Source: Nonomuraea spiralis (GTDB lineage Bacteria > Actinomycetota > Actinomycetes > Streptosporangiales > Streptosporangiaceae). Taken from it: a DNA stretch of 64,000 nucleotides. The notes under the pieces were generated by a model. It was not told the origin of the DNA, did no database searches, and saw only the letters and a list, made by a program, of their open reading frames with translations. The stretch is from positions 1 through 64,000 of the forward strand of contig NZ_BMRC01000011.1 in the NCBI RefSeq assembly GCF_014648435.1. Direction: 5' to 3'. This document shows, in pieces, positions 7,969 through 16,654 of the stretch. The translations under genes were made by a program, and so were the position numbers. Numbering within the stretch: the first letter of the stretch is position 1; every line of letters starts with the position of its first letter.

Positions 7969-8795
7969 GAAGCCCTCCAGTAATAGCGGAACAGCCGGCC
8001 GACCTCGGAGTACCCGGCACGCAGGAAGGCGTTCGCGGTGGGGGTGTTGCCCACGTCGGTCCCGGCGGCGATGCGCTGGAGCCCGGCCTCGGCCAGCGTA
8101 CGCGTGCCGTGCGCGAGCAGGTCGTGGACGTAGCCCCGGCCGCGCTGCTCGGGCACGACGCCGATGTAGGCGATGGAGTGGTCGTCGGGCGCCACCAGGC
8201 CGACGGGGGACTCGCCGAGGTGGCCGACGACGAACCAGTCGGGCTTGGCCCTGCGGTTGACCAGGTCGTCGTACATCCAGCGGGCCTCGCGCTCGGCGCC
8301 CGCGGTGGCCACCTCGACCCGCGTGTCGTGGTCGAGGGAGCCCACGGAGATGCGCATGAGGAGGTCGAGCACCTCGGCCGGGTCCATCTGCCGCGCCGGC
8401 CGGTACGTCAGCCTGCCCGGCTCCTGCGGGACGTCGGTGCCGGCCGCCCATTCGAGCATCAGCCGTTCGACCTCCATGACGAACCCGGCGGCGGTCAGCG
8501 CCTCGTGCTCCACCGCGCGGTCGACGAGAGGGGTCAGGCCAGGTTTGAGCGAGATGTCGTGCATCATCTTGTCCAGCCCGGTCTCGCGCAGGCTGCGGCG
8601 CAGCAGCGCGGCGCCCGCCGCGGGGTCGGGGCCGGGGTCGAACTGCCAGACGATCACCGGGTCCGCGCCGGCGAAGGGGGCCCAGAACGCCAGGCGGGCC
8701 TGCCCTTCCACGAAGCACCACTCCGGCCGCGTCCTGCCCTCGTCGAAGGCCGCGGCGAGCTGGGAGCGGGCGGGCTCGGGGAACTCATCGAACAA
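7965..8795 (-). CDS. GNAT family N-acetyltransferase, two-part
   Basis: A 276-residue protein. The C-terminal half is a standard GNAT domain: IAYIGVVPEQRGRGYVHDLL is the acetyl-CoA-binding motif A, and NTPTANAFLRAGYSEVGRLF is motif B. The N-terminal 130 residues look like a decayed or divergent second GNAT-type domain (RSLRETGLDKMMHDISLK, EALTAAGFVMEVERL), a common arrangement in actinobacteria. The acceptor substrate is unknown. TTG at 8795 is chosen because GGAGG lies eight bases upstream. It is the first gene of a two-gene operon with the LLM oxidoreductase, the genes overlapping by four bases. Confidence 0.82.
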   Translation of the reverse strand: MFDEFPEPARSQLAAAFDEGRTRPEWCFVEGQARLAFWAPFAGADPVIVWQFDPGPDPAAGAALLRRSLRETGLDKMMHDISLKPGLTPLVDRAVEHEALTAAGFVMEVERLMLEWAAGTDVPQEPGRLTYRPARQMDPAEVLDLLMRISVGSLDHDTRVEVATAGAEREARWMYDDLVNRRAKPDWFVVGHLGESPVGLVAPDDHSIAYIGVVPEQRGRGYVHDLLAHGTRTLAEAGLQRIAAGTDVGNTPTANAFLRAGYSEVGRLFRYYWRAS

Positions 8796-8908
8796 CGTGG
8801 AAGCCTCCGGAACTGAAGGGGGCTCTCCCGAGACTCTATGAGGCAGAGGACGCGGGAAGGTGTGCCCCGGATGACAACACGCCCATGTTCCCGCAAAAGA
8901 GGCCGGCG

Positions 8909-9256
8909 TCAGGCTGCCGGATCGAGGGCGGCCCTGGCCTCGCCGAGCGAGCCGCTGGTCTCGAAATGCCGATCGAGATTGGTGATCGTCAGAAGGTGGC
9001 GGATCATGCCGGGCCCGAGAACGAGGATCATGCGCCCTTTCATGTCCCGGACGTGATTGAGCGTCGCCACCAGAACGCCGAGCCCCACGGAATCGCAGAA
9101 GGGCACCTCGGTCAGGTCGATCACCAGATTGAGCGGATCGGCCGCCGCCATCGCCTGGTCGATCTCCGCACGCAGCCGGGGCGCGCCCGCGACGTCAAGG
9201 TCACCCGCGACGTGGAGCACCGTACAGGGGTCCTCCCGCCAATATCTGACCACCAT
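8909..9256 (-). CDS. STAS-domain anti-sigma factor antagonist
   Basis: A 115-residue single STAS domain, the usual size of SpoIIAA/RsbV-type proteins. The phosphorylation segment FCDSVGLGVLV is present, with Ser56 the predicted target of an anti-sigma kinase. The strand AGDLDVAGAPRL and a C-terminal helix are as expected. In its unphosphorylated form such a protein binds an anti-sigma factor and frees a sigma factor. No kinase or sigma factor gene is adjacent, so the partner lies elsewhere. The start is ATG at 9256. The gene sits alone, 34 bp beyond the stop of the LCP gene on the same strand. Confidence 0.88.
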   Translation of the reverse strand: MVVRYWREDPCTVLHVAGDLDVAGAPRLRAEIDQAMAAADPLNLVIDLTEVPFCDSVGLGVLVATLNHVRDMKGRMILVLGPGMIRHLLTITNLDRHFETSGSLGEARAALDPAA

Positions 9257-9290
9257 AGGGATGACCTGCCCGAACTTTACGTGCTTATGC

Positions 9291-10733
9291 CTATTTCTTA
9301 CAGATGTTCTCCATTGCAGTCTTAGTCGTCGGCGTAGCTGTGGGTTTGGCTGACGGAGTGCCGGGCTGCTTGAGTTTCTTGATTTTCGGCTGGTCGCTTC
9401 CGGCGATCACCTCGACGTCCTTGACGTCGGCCTCCCGCAGCTCCGCGCCCGGGATGACGGACGCCACCAGCCGGGCGGCCGCCTCCTGCCCGGCGGCGTA
9501 GCGCACGAGGGTCTTCTTGTTGTCCTTCTTGGCCGTGTTGCCCGGCTCTCCGGGCACCTTGAAGCCCGAGGCCACCAGGGCCGACTTCGTACGCGCGCCC
9601 AGCCCCGTGATGAGCGTGCCGTTCATCACCTTGACGGTGACGCTCTCCGGCGGGACCACGGTCTTGACCGGCGTGGGCGTGGCCGTCCGGGTCGGCTCGG
9701 GCTTGGCGAGATCCTCGTCGGCGTCGATGCGGCGGAACATGTCGCGGGCCGCCGGCCGGTCCCACAACACCGCCGACTCGCCGGTCGGGGCCTTGAAGTC
9801 GACGTTCGCGAGCGGCACGTCGGCGAACCGCACGTCATCCAGCGAGACGTCGCGGAGCTGGGTGGCCAGCCCGATCAGCCCGTCGTCGGGATCGACCTTG
9901 ACCGTGCTCAGCGTGGAGTTGACGAACGCGGCGAGCTTGGCCGGGTTGGCCAGCGTGTCGGCGCTGAGCGCGCGGTTGAGCAGCGCGGAGATGACCTGCT
10001 GCTGCCGGTCGATGCGGTCGAGGTCGGAACGGGCGGTGGCGCGGGTGCGGGCGTAGCCGAGCGCCTGGGCGCCCTGGAGCTGGTGGGTGCCCGCGGGCAG
10101 GTTGAGGCCCGTCTTCGGGTCGTTGATCGGGATGGGCGTGCAGACGGTGACCCCGCCGAGCGAGTCGACCACGTCGATGAACCCGAGGATGTTCACCTCG
10201 ATGTAGCGGTTGATCTCCAGCCCGGTCGCGGCCCTCACGGCCTGCATGGTGAGCTTCGGCCCGCCGAACTGGTACGCCGAGTTGATCTTGTGGTCGCCCT
10301 TGCCGGGGATCGTCGTCCAGGTGTCGCGCGGCAGGCTCACCACGGTGACGCGCTGGTGGTCCTCCGACAGGTGGATGACCATCATCGTGTCGGTGCGCTG
10401 GCCGGACTCGCGGCCCAGCTTGAGCTGGTTCTGCTGCTGCCTGGTGAGGTCGTCGCGCTTGTCGACGCCGACGAGCAGGATGTTCTCGGCGCCCTGGGAC
10501 TTGGGCGCGGTCACGCCCGCGTCGACCGTGCCGATCTGGCGCGGGGTCGCCCACACCACGCCGGTGGTGACCAGGATGCCCGTGGACAGCAGGCCGGCGA
10601 CGATCACGTTGCGGCGGCGGGCCTTGGCGCTCCTGACGGGCCTGCGGGGACGGGGGGTGGGGGGAAGCCTGACGCCGCCGTAGGCGTCGCCGCCCACCAG
10701 CACGCCGCCGTCCTCCTCGCCCGGTTCGCGCAT
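9291..10733 (-). CDS. LytR-CpsA-Psr (LCP) family glycopolymer ligase with LytR_C domain
   Basis: A 480-residue membrane-anchored LCP protein. A short cytosolic basic tail precedes one TM helix at about residues 41-60. The LCP domain follows with its hallmark segments: NILLVGVDKRDD, VVSLPRDTWTTIPG, HKINSAYQFGG and GYARTRATARSDLDRIDRQQQ. These include the conserved Arg and Asp residues that bind the polyprenyl pyrophosphate substrate. Residues about 365-450 form a LytR_C domain (VTVKVMNGTLITGLGA), followed by a Thr/Pro/Lys-rich tail ending ICKK. LCP enzymes transfer lipid-linked glycopolymers to peptidoglycan outside the membrane. It is divergent from the GT2 gene at 10815. ATG at 10733 is preceded by a strong purine-rich site (GAGGAGGAGGG). 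Confidence 0.92.
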   Translation of the reverse strand: MREPGEEDGGVLVGGDAYGGVRLPPTPRPRRPVRSAKARRRNVIVAGLLSTGILVTTGVVWATPRQIGTVDAGVTAPKSQGAENILLVGVDKRDDLTRQQQNQLKLGRESGQRTDTMMVIHLSEDHQRVTVVSLPRDTWTTIPGKGDHKINSAYQFGGPKLTMQAVRAATGLEINRYIEVNILGFIDVVDSLGGVTVCTPIPINDPKTGLNLPAGTHQLQGAQALGYARTRATARSDLDRIDRQQQVISALLNRALSADTLANPAKLAAFVNSTLSTVKVDPDDGLIGLATQLRDVSLDDVRFADVPLANVDFKAPTGESAVLWDRPAARDMFRRIDADEDLAKPEPTRTATPTPVKTVVPPESVTVKVMNGTLITGLGARTKSALVASGFKVPGEPGNTAKKDNKKTLVRYAAGQEAAARLVASVIPGAELREADVKDVEVIAGSDQPKIKKLKQPGTPSAKPTATPTTKTAMENICKK

Positions 10734-10814
10734 GCCCTCCTCCTCGTATCCGCCGGGGACGCGGGGCCTTCGATTGCCCTCCTCCCCTGGTCGTACAGTA
10801 GCGTGAGCCCCGCC

Positions 10815-11831
10815 ATGAAGCAGTTCCCCGACTCGCCGCACGCGCCCGCGGAGACGCGCGCCTGGCCCCCCATCTCCGTCGTCATGCCGGTCCTCAACGA
10901 GGAGCGGCACCTTCGCGAGGCCGTCGACCAGGTCCTCGCCCAGAGCTACCCCGGTGAGATCGAGGTCGTCCTCGCCGTGGGTCCGTCCCAAGACCGCACC
11001 CAGGAGGTCGCCGACGCCATCGCGGCGGCCGACCGCCGGGTGACCGTGGTGCCCAACCCGACCGGTCGCACGCCCAACGCGCTCAACGCCGCCATCGGCG
11101 CCTCGCGCAACGGCATCATCGCCAGGGTCGACGGGCACGCCATGCTGCCCTCCGACTACCTGCGCGTCGCCGTCGAGACGCTGGCCGAGACCGGCGCCGA
11201 CAACGTGGGCGGCGTCATGGCGGCCGAGGGCGTCACGCCGTTCGAGCAGGCCGTGGCCTGCGCCATGACCTCCAAGATCGGCGTCGGCGCCGCCGCCTTC
11301 CACGTGGGCGGCACCGCGGGCCCGGCCGACACCGTCTACCTCGGCGTGTTCCGCCGCTCGGCGCTCGACCGGGTCGGCGGCTACGACGAGCACTTCCAGC
11401 GTGCCCAGGACTGGGAGATGAACCACCGCATCCGCCAGACCGGCGGGCTGGTCTGGTTCCAGCCGCGCATGCGGGTCTCCTACCGTCCGCGGCCCAACGT
11501 CAAGGCGCTGGCCAAGCAGTACTTCCATTACGGCCGCTGGCGGCGCGTGGTCGCGCGCACCCACGAGGGCACCATCAACCTGCGCTATCTGGCCCCGCCC
11601 GCCGCGGTGCTGGCCATGGTGCTGGGGCTGGTCCTGTCGCCGTTCTTCCCGTTCACGCTCGTCGTCCCCGGCGGCTACGCGCTGGCCATCGTGGCCGGCT
11701 CGGCGCTGACCGGCAGCGGCCTGCCGGGCGCGGCCAAGCTGCGGCTGCCCGTCGTCTACGCCGCCATGCACATCTCGTGGGGCTGGGGCTTCCTCACCAG
11801 CCCGCGAAGGCTGGCCAGGCCGCCAGGCTGA
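10815..11831 (+). CDS. Glycosyltransferase family 2, membrane-associated
   Basis: A 338-residue GT-A fold glycosyltransferase. It shows ISVVMPVLNEERHL at the N-terminus, a DGHAMLP metal-binding region, and QDWEMNHRIRQTGG, the acceptor-side ED/QDWE motif. The C-terminal 80 residues contain two predicted TM helices (PAAVLAMVLGLVLSPFFPF and the Gly/Ala stretch after it). It resembles succinoglycan/exopolysaccharide enzymes of the ExoA type. The likely role is adding a sugar to a lipid-linked envelope glycan at the cytosolic face. The start is uncertain: ATG 10815 lacks a clear ribosome-binding site and GTG 10803 is in frame. Its stop abuts that of the convergent gene with no gap. Confidence 0.87.
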   Translation: MKQFPDSPHAPAETRAWPPISVVMPVLNEERHLREAVDQVLAQSYPGEIEVVLAVGPSQDRTQEVADAIAAADRRVTVVPNPTGRTPNALNAAIGASRNGIIARVDGHAMLPSDYLRVAVETLAETGADNVGGVMAAEGVTPFEQAVACAMTSKIGVGAAAFHVGGTAGPADTVYLGVFRRSALDRVGGYDEHFQRAQDWEMNHRIRQTGGLVWFQPRMRVSYRPRPNVKALAKQYFHYGRWRRVVARTHEGTINLRYLAPPAAVLAMVLGLVLSPFFPFTLVVPGGYALAIVAGSALTGSGLPGAAKLRLPVVYAAMHISWGWGFLTSPRRLARPPG

Positions 11832-13565
11832 TCACGAGCCCGAGAAGACCCGTTCGACGGCCGCGTCGAAGCGGGTCAGCGCGTCCGGGTACTCCGGCCC
11901 GAGCAGGTAGCTCCTGAGCTTGATCCTGGCTCGGGCCAGAGTGTCCTCACCGTCCAGGAAACCGGCGAGGGCCGCGAGGTCCTCGCCGATGAGCACCCCC
12001 GCCTCGGTGCTCGGGTAGCGCTCGTGGAAGCCGCGCTCGGGCAGCCCCGCGACGTTCGTCACCGCGTACGGCTTCTCGCTGGCCAGGAAGTCGGCCACGA
12101 CGCTGGAGATGTCGCTGATCAGCAGGTCGCACTCGTTGAAGCAGTCGTACAGGTGCGGGCGCTGGCCGGTGACGATCAGATGCCGGATCTCGGGCGCGTC
12201 GCCGGAGCTCGACGGGTGCCTGGCCTTCGACTTCGCCAGCTCGGCCGCCTCGATCATGGCCACGATCCTGCGGTGCGCCCGGGTGGCGCTCTTGTCGCGG
12301 TGGCCGGTCAGCGGGTGCGGCTTGTAGATGATCCGCAGCGGTGGGTCGTGCTCCAGCAGGGCGCGTACGATGCGCGGGCCCATGGTGATCAGCGACGTGT
12401 GGAACAGGTCGTCGTTCCAGCCCTCCCAGGTGGGGGCGTACAGGACCGTCCGGTACGGCAGCTTCGGCCCCTCCGTCGAGATGCCTTCGAGCTGCGGACG
12501 GCCCACCTCGTGGATGTTCTCGTCCCGTACGCCGACGCGGGCGCGGCGGTAGCGGTCGCGACCGGCCGGACCGGCCACCCACACCTCGTCGTAGACCCGC
12601 GAGAACGGGTTGAACGAAGCCTCCTTGTCACTGTCGCCGTGGTTGAGGAACACGCTGCGCAGCGTGGGGATGCGCAGCATGTGGACGTTGCGGCCGACGT
12701 TGGAGACGTACAGGCAGAGCTTGGCGCCGGACAGGGCGCGGAAGCTCATCAGGTCGGCCGAGGACGGGATGCACACCATCGGCAGCGTGGTCGTCTCCAG
12801 ATGCCGGGCCATGCCGCGCTCGCGCAGCACGACGATGGCACGCCTGCCGATGCGTTCGAGGGTGGGCAGCCACATCCTGGCCTGGTAGGCGGCGGCCGTC
12901 GCGCCGGAGAAGTACAGGATGACCTCCGGGTCGTAGGCCCTGACCTGCTCGCCCACGACCTCCAGCACCCGCGCCCGGTCACCGAGCGGCCGGGTGCGCC
13001 GCACGTACGGCAGGAGCGCCAGCACGCCCGCCGAGGCCAGCAGCAGCGCCACGCCCGCGCCGGCCGCGCCCGCCGCCGCGCCGAACGTCGCGCCGAGCAC
13101 CGGCAGGGCGTCCAGGCCGAGGAAGCGCACGCCGCGATGGCCGCCCAGGAACGGCGGCGGCATCTTGGGGATGCGCAGCGCCGACACGTCGATGTTGCGC
13201 GTGGTCACCGGCATGCTGCTGAGCGTCTGCCGCAGGCGGATGGCCAGGCCCGAGTGCGCCGCCCGCGCGCCGTGCAGGGCGAACAGCCCGGCGGCCAGCG
13301 CCACGAACCACGGCGAGTCGGCCCCCGACACCCGCGCCACCAGCAGCAGCGCGGCCGTCTCCCGGGCCGCGAAACGCAGCGTGACCCCGAGGTGCATCCG
13401 GCTGAGCAGGTCGGTCACGCCGTCCGCCGTGCGTCCGGCGGCGAACTCCACGCCGTAGGAGACCACGGCGACCAGCCCGAACAGCAGCGGCGCCGGCCAC
13501 AGCGCCGACGCCAGCAGAAGGGGGTAGCAGCCGAGCAGCGCGCCGATCGCCAGCAGTCTTCTCAT
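11832..13565 (-). CDS. CDP-glycerol:glycerophosphate glycerophosphotransferase family protein (TagB/TagF-like)
   Basis: A 577-residue protein. The first 200 residues contain several hydrophobic segments (LLAIGALLGCYPLLLASALW, FVALAAGLFALHGARAA, AGVALLLASAGVLALLPYV). Residues about 220-570 match the Glyphos_transf family (PF04464): YFSGATAAAYQARMWLP, LNHGDSDKEASFNP, LYAPTWEGWNDDL, YKPHPLTGH and LISDISSVVADFLASEKPYA. The last two are the signature near the CDP-polyol-binding site. Members transfer glycerol- or ribitol-phosphate from CDP-polyol to build teichoic-acid-type polymers. The adjacent TarI/IspD-like gene at 13635, 69 bp upstream on the same strand, would supply CDP-polyol. Start ATG 13565. 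Confidence 0.85.
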   Translation of the reverse strand: MRRLLAIGALLGCYPLLLASALWPAPLLFGLVAVVSYGVEFAAGRTADGVTDLLSRMHLGVTLRFAARETAALLLVARVSGADSPWFVALAAGLFALHGARAAHSGLAIRLRQTLSSMPVTTRNIDVSALRIPKMPPPFLGGHRGVRFLGLDALPVLGATFGAAAGAAGAGVALLLASAGVLALLPYVRRTRPLGDRARVLEVVGEQVRAYDPEVILYFSGATAAAYQARMWLPTLERIGRRAIVVLRERGMARHLETTTLPMVCIPSSADLMSFRALSGAKLCLYVSNVGRNVHMLRIPTLRSVFLNHGDSDKEASFNPFSRVYDEVWVAGPAGRDRYRRARVGVRDENIHEVGRPQLEGISTEGPKLPYRTVLYAPTWEGWNDDLFHTSLITMGPRIVRALLEHDPPLRIIYKPHPLTGHRDKSATRAHRRIVAMIEAAELAKSKARHPSSSGDAPEIRHLIVTGQRPHLYDCFNECDLLISDISSVVADFLASEKPYAVTNVAGLPERGFHERYPSTEAGVLIGEDLAALAGFLDGEDTLARARIKLRSYLLGPEYPDALTRFDAAVERVFSGS

Positions 13566-13634
13566 GCGACCGCACGGTAACAACCCGCAGGTCAAGGGCC
13601 TTCCACGCGATCGTCTACGACATGCCCGGACACG

Positions 13635-14372
13635 TCAGGAGATGGACCCTCTGATCGCGAACAGTTGCTCGGCGATCCGCAGATCGTCCGGATGGGTGAC
13701 CTTGATGTTGCGCTCGCTGCCGGGAACCAGGTGGATCGGCACCTCGGGCAGGTAACGCAGCACCACGCCGCAGTCGTCGGTGGCCGGGCGGTCGGCGAAG
13801 CCGGGATCGGCGAGGGCCCGCTCGTACGCCTCGCGGATCACCGAGAGCCTGAAGCACTGCGGCGTCTGGCTGCGGCGCAGCCGCGACCGGTCGAGGACCT
13901 CGCCGATCACCTCGCCGCCGTCCGGGCCGGGCACGGCCACCAGGACCGTGTCCGAGCTCGGGATCGCCACGTTGACGGCCCTGTGGGTACGCAGCGCCGC
14001 CACGCACTCGGTGATGATCCGCGGCTCCAGAAGGGGCCGTACGGCGTCGTGCAGCAGCACGTCGCACTCCTGCGTGCCGAGCGCGCGCAACGCCCTCCAC
14101 GTGCTCTCCGTACGGCTCCGGCCGCCCTCGACGATCTGGCTGACCTTGCGGTAGCCGCCGCCCGCCACGATGTCCTTCACCCGGTCGGTGAAACCCGGTG
14201 TCATCAGCACGACGATCTCGTCGATCTCCGGCGCCCGCTCGAACACCGCGATCGAGTGCTCCAGAATCGTCCGCCCGGCTACTTCGATGAGCTGTTTGGG
14301 TATCTCATGTCCGACCCGCTGCCCCACGCCTCCCGCGAGGAGCACTCCGACCGACCGCAGCGCTGCTTCCAT
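13635..14372 (-). CDS. IspD/TarI-family cytidylyltransferase
   Basis: A 245-residue nucleotidyltransferase. Key segments are VLLAGGVGQRVG (nucleotide-binding loop), PKQLIEVAG, LLHDAVRPLLEPRIITE, RRSQTPQCFRLSVI and NIKVTHPDDLRIAEQLF. The HDAVRP motif and LAGG loop fit the TarI branch (ribitol-5-phosphate cytidylyltransferase) as well as or better than IspD of the MEP pathway. Because the next gene on the strand is a polyol-phosphate transferase, I favour a role in making CDP-ribitol or a related CDP-polyol for a wall polymer. A MEP role remains possible because no other ispD or MEP gene is visible here. Start ATG 14372; divergent from the gene at 14465. Confidence 0.8.
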   Translation of the reverse strand: MEAALRSVGVLLAGGVGQRVGHEIPKQLIEVAGRTILEHSIAVFERAPEIDEIVVLMTPGFTDRVKDIVAGGGYRKVSQIVEGGRSRTESTWRALRALGTQECDVLLHDAVRPLLEPRIITECVAALRTHRAVNVAIPSSDTVLVAVPGPDGGEVIGEVLDRSRLRRSQTPQCFRLSVIREAYERALADPGFADRPATDDCGVVLRYLPEVPIHLVPGSERNIKVTHPDDLRIAEQLFAIRGSIS

Positions 14373-14464
14373 GTCCGGCAGCGTAACGGTCCTGTTCCGT
14401 GATATCGCGTCGCCCTGTCGCTACGCTGTGTCCACGCACTCCCTACCGGGAGGAGACCTGCGCT

Positions 14465-15880
14465 TTGCCCGACTCACTGACCCGCGAGGGCACGACCACC
14501 TCGGTGGTGCTGCTCGCCACGACCCCGGCCTGCCGTCTCTCCTGCGCCGACGGCACGCTGCTCGACCGGCTGAGCGACCAGCTCACCGTGCTCCCCGTCC
14601 GCGACGTCCAGGTGGTGACCGCCGGGGGCGGGCTCGGCGCCGACCTGCGAGGCGTGGCCAAGATCGCCCGGGTCTCCGCCGGCACGATCGTGGTGCTCCC
14701 CGCCGACCTCGTCGCCCACACCGAGGCGCTCGCGCTCCTGCTCGAACATCCCGCGCGCGACACCGGCGCGCTCGTCTCCCACGACGCCGCCGCCGGCCCG
14801 ATGCGCCCGCCCGTACGGGTGGAGGCCGGCCGGGTCGTCGCCGCCGGCAGCTCCTTCCACACCGTCCCCGAGGCCAACGCCACGTTCAGGGGGGTGCTCC
14901 AGGCCGGCGAGGCCGACCTGGCGTCCCTGGCCGACATCGCCGAGGAACTGGCCGAGCTGGCCGACACGGGCAAACTCGGCCCGGTCACCGCCGTCGAGAC
15001 GATCGACCTGCTGCTGGTGGGCCTGGTCAGATCGGGCGTACGGGTGCGCGCCGCCTCGCTCGGCCCGCTGCACGCCGACCGCGTGACCGGCCAGAACGCC
15101 GCCGACAGCGCCCTGACCAGGCTCGCCGAGATCGACGAGGCCAGGGTCAGGCTCGACACCGCCGTCAAGGAGGACGACGGCTTCTTCGCCACGTTCTTCG
15201 TCTCGACCTGGTCGCGCCACCTGATCAGACCGGCCGTCCGGCTCAAGCTCACCCCCAACACCGTCACCGGCGTCTCGATCGGGCTGGCCGCGCTGGCGGC
15301 CGTCTGGTTCTCGGCCGGCACCCAACCCGCCCGCGTGGCCGGGGGCGTGCTGTTCGTGTTGTCGTTCGCGCTCGACTGCCTCGACGGCCAGCTCGCCCGC
15401 TACACCCGCGCGTTCTCACCGCTCGGGGCGTGGGCCGACGGCATGGCCGACCGGCTGAAGGAGTACCTGGTCTACGCCGGGCTCGCCTTCGGCTACGGCG
15501 GCACCGAGATCTGGTACCTGGCCGCCGCGGCGATGATCGCGCAGGTCGTCCGGCACGCCCTCGACTACTCCTACGCCGGGGCCGTCGCCGACGCGGGCCG
15601 CGTGGGCGCGCTGTGGGCCAGGCCCGCCCGCTCCCTGCTGGAGTCGGCCGACGCCCGGCACGCCCACGGGGTGCTCGGGTTCGCCCAGCGCATGGAACGG
15701 GACTCGGTCGCCCGCTGGTTCAAGAAGATCATCGTGCTGCCCATCGGCGAGCGGACCGCGCTGGTCGCCGTCACCGCCGCCGTGTGGAACGCCAGGGTGA
15801 CGTTCCTGTCCCTGCTGGTCTGGGGCGGGATCGCCGCCCTCTACCAGCTCGTCGGCCGCGTCGCCAGGTCGGCGCGGTGA
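14465..15880 (+). CDS. Nucleotidyltransferase-like/CDP-alcohol phosphotransferase fusion
   Basis: A 471-residue protein of two parts. Residues 1-220 have an alternating alpha/beta pattern like MobA/NTP_transferase domains (SVVLLATTPACRL, GTIVVLPADLVAHTEAL) but lack the Gly-rich signature loop, so this part is probably catalytically dead or very divergent. Residues about 250-471 are a membrane CDP-alcohol phosphotransferase with a complete motif: DCLDGQLAR, then G321, D325 and D329. The architecture echoes archaeal inositol-phosphate cytidylyltransferase/DIPP synthase fusions. TTG at 14465 is chosen because GGGAGGAG lies about nine bases upstream. It is followed by the DUF5941-like gene. Confidence 0.78.
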   Translation: MPDSLTREGTTTSVVLLATTPACRLSCADGTLLDRLSDQLTVLPVRDVQVVTAGGGLGADLRGVAKIARVSAGTIVVLPADLVAHTEALALLLEHPARDTGALVSHDAAAGPMRPPVRVEAGRVVAAGSSFHTVPEANATFRGVLQAGEADLASLADIAEELAELADTGKLGPVTAVETIDLLLVGLVRSGVRVRAASLGPLHADRVTGQNAADSALTRLAEIDEARVRLDTAVKEDDGFFATFFVSTWSRHLIRPAVRLKLTPNTVTGVSIGLAALAAVWFSAGTQPARVAGGVLFVLSFALDCLDGQLARYTRAFSPLGAWADGMADRLKEYLVYAGLAFGYGGTEIWYLAAAAMIAQVVRHALDYSYAGAVADAGRVGALWARPARSLLESADARHAHGVLGFAQRMERDSVARWFKKIIVLPIGERTALVAVTAAVWNARVTFLSLLVWGGIAALYQLVGRVARSAR

Positions 15881-15953
15881 GGCGGGCCGACCCGCGGGCC
15901 TTCATGAGGGCCGCCCGCCGGGCCGTCGTTGCGCCGATCGGGAGGCCGGCAGC

Positions 15954-16577
15954 GTGATCTCCGTCCACATGACCCCCGTACCGAACAGCACCGTCGTCGC
16001 CTACCGCGACGACGGGCCGCTCTCGCGCGCCATGGGCCTGCTCGTGGCCGGGCAGCTCCCGCCGCTGCCGCCGGTGATCGCCGGTACGTTCGTCACCGGC
16101 GTGCTGCTGCTGATCGGCGTGGCCGGCTCCGACGGGCTCGCGGTGTTCGCGCCGGCCGTGACGCTGCTGCTGGCCGGACCGGGCAGCACCCACCCGCACG
16201 ACGGCCGCTTCGACTGGCTCGTGCCGCCGATCCTGCGGCTCATCGAGTACAGCTTCGTCGCCGCCTGCGGGTTCGCCCACGGCCTGCCGCCGGTGCTGAC
16301 CTTCCTGCTGCTCGGCGCGCTCGCCTTCCACCACTACGACCTGGTCTACCGGCTGCGCCAGCACGTCTACCCGCCGCCCTGGCTCTCGACGCTCGGCCTG
16401 GGCTGGGACGGCCGGATGATGGCGGTCTCGCTGGCCGCGATCGCCGGCTGGATGACCGCCGGGTACGTGCTGCTGACGCTCTACCTGTGGGCGTTGTTCG
16501 GCTGGGAGAGCATCACATGCTGGCTGGCCGCGCCCCGATCGGGCATCGAGGCGACCGAGATGGGAACGCAAGACTAA
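15954..16577 (+). CDS. DUF5941-like polytopic membrane protein
   Basis: A 207-residue integral membrane protein with about five hydrophobic helices (PVIAGTFVTGVLLLIGVAG, LAVFAPAVTLLLAGPG, SFVAACGFAHGLPP, VLTFLLLGALAFHHYDLVYR, MMAVSLAAIAGWMTAGYVLL). The FHHYDLVYRLR and GWDGR segments are characteristic of a domain I associate with DUF5941, often linked to CDP-alcohol transferases in actinobacteria. Here it is a separate gene 73 bp downstream of the fusion protein, which suggests the two act together in the membrane. GTG at 15954 has GGGAGG eight bases upstream. The catalytic role, if any, is unknown. Confidence 0.65.
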   Translation: MISVHMTPVPNSTVVAYRDDGPLSRAMGLLVAGQLPPLPPVIAGTFVTGVLLLIGVAGSDGLAVFAPAVTLLLAGPGSTHPHDGRFDWLVPPILRLIEYSFVAACGFAHGLPPVLTFLLLGALAFHHYDLVYRLRQHVYPPPWLSTLGLGWDGRMMAVSLAAIAGWMTAGYVLLTLYLWALFGWESITCWLAAPRSGIEATEMGTQD

Positions 16578-16599
16578 CGCCGGATTACCCGCGAAGGGG

Positions 16600-16620
16600 C
16601 CAAAGGCAACTAACCTTTGG
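16600..16620 (+). promoter_or_regulatory. Small inverted repeat before nucleotidyltransferase gene
   Basis: CCAAAGG and CCTTTGG form a perfect 7-bp stem around a 7-base loop, between the DUF5941-like gene and the nucleotidyltransferase start at 16655. It could be a weak terminator, an operator or chance. There is no U-tract after it. Confidence 0.3.
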
Positions 16621-16654
16621 GCACACGTAGTCATGCTCGACCGAGGAGTGCACG

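Noticed and set aside
9291..11771. Minus-strand frame joining the LCP gene to sequence opposite the GT2 gene
   Set aside because: The part above 10733 is the antisense of a clear GT2 domain and has a composition typical of shadow frames. LCP homology starts only below that point.
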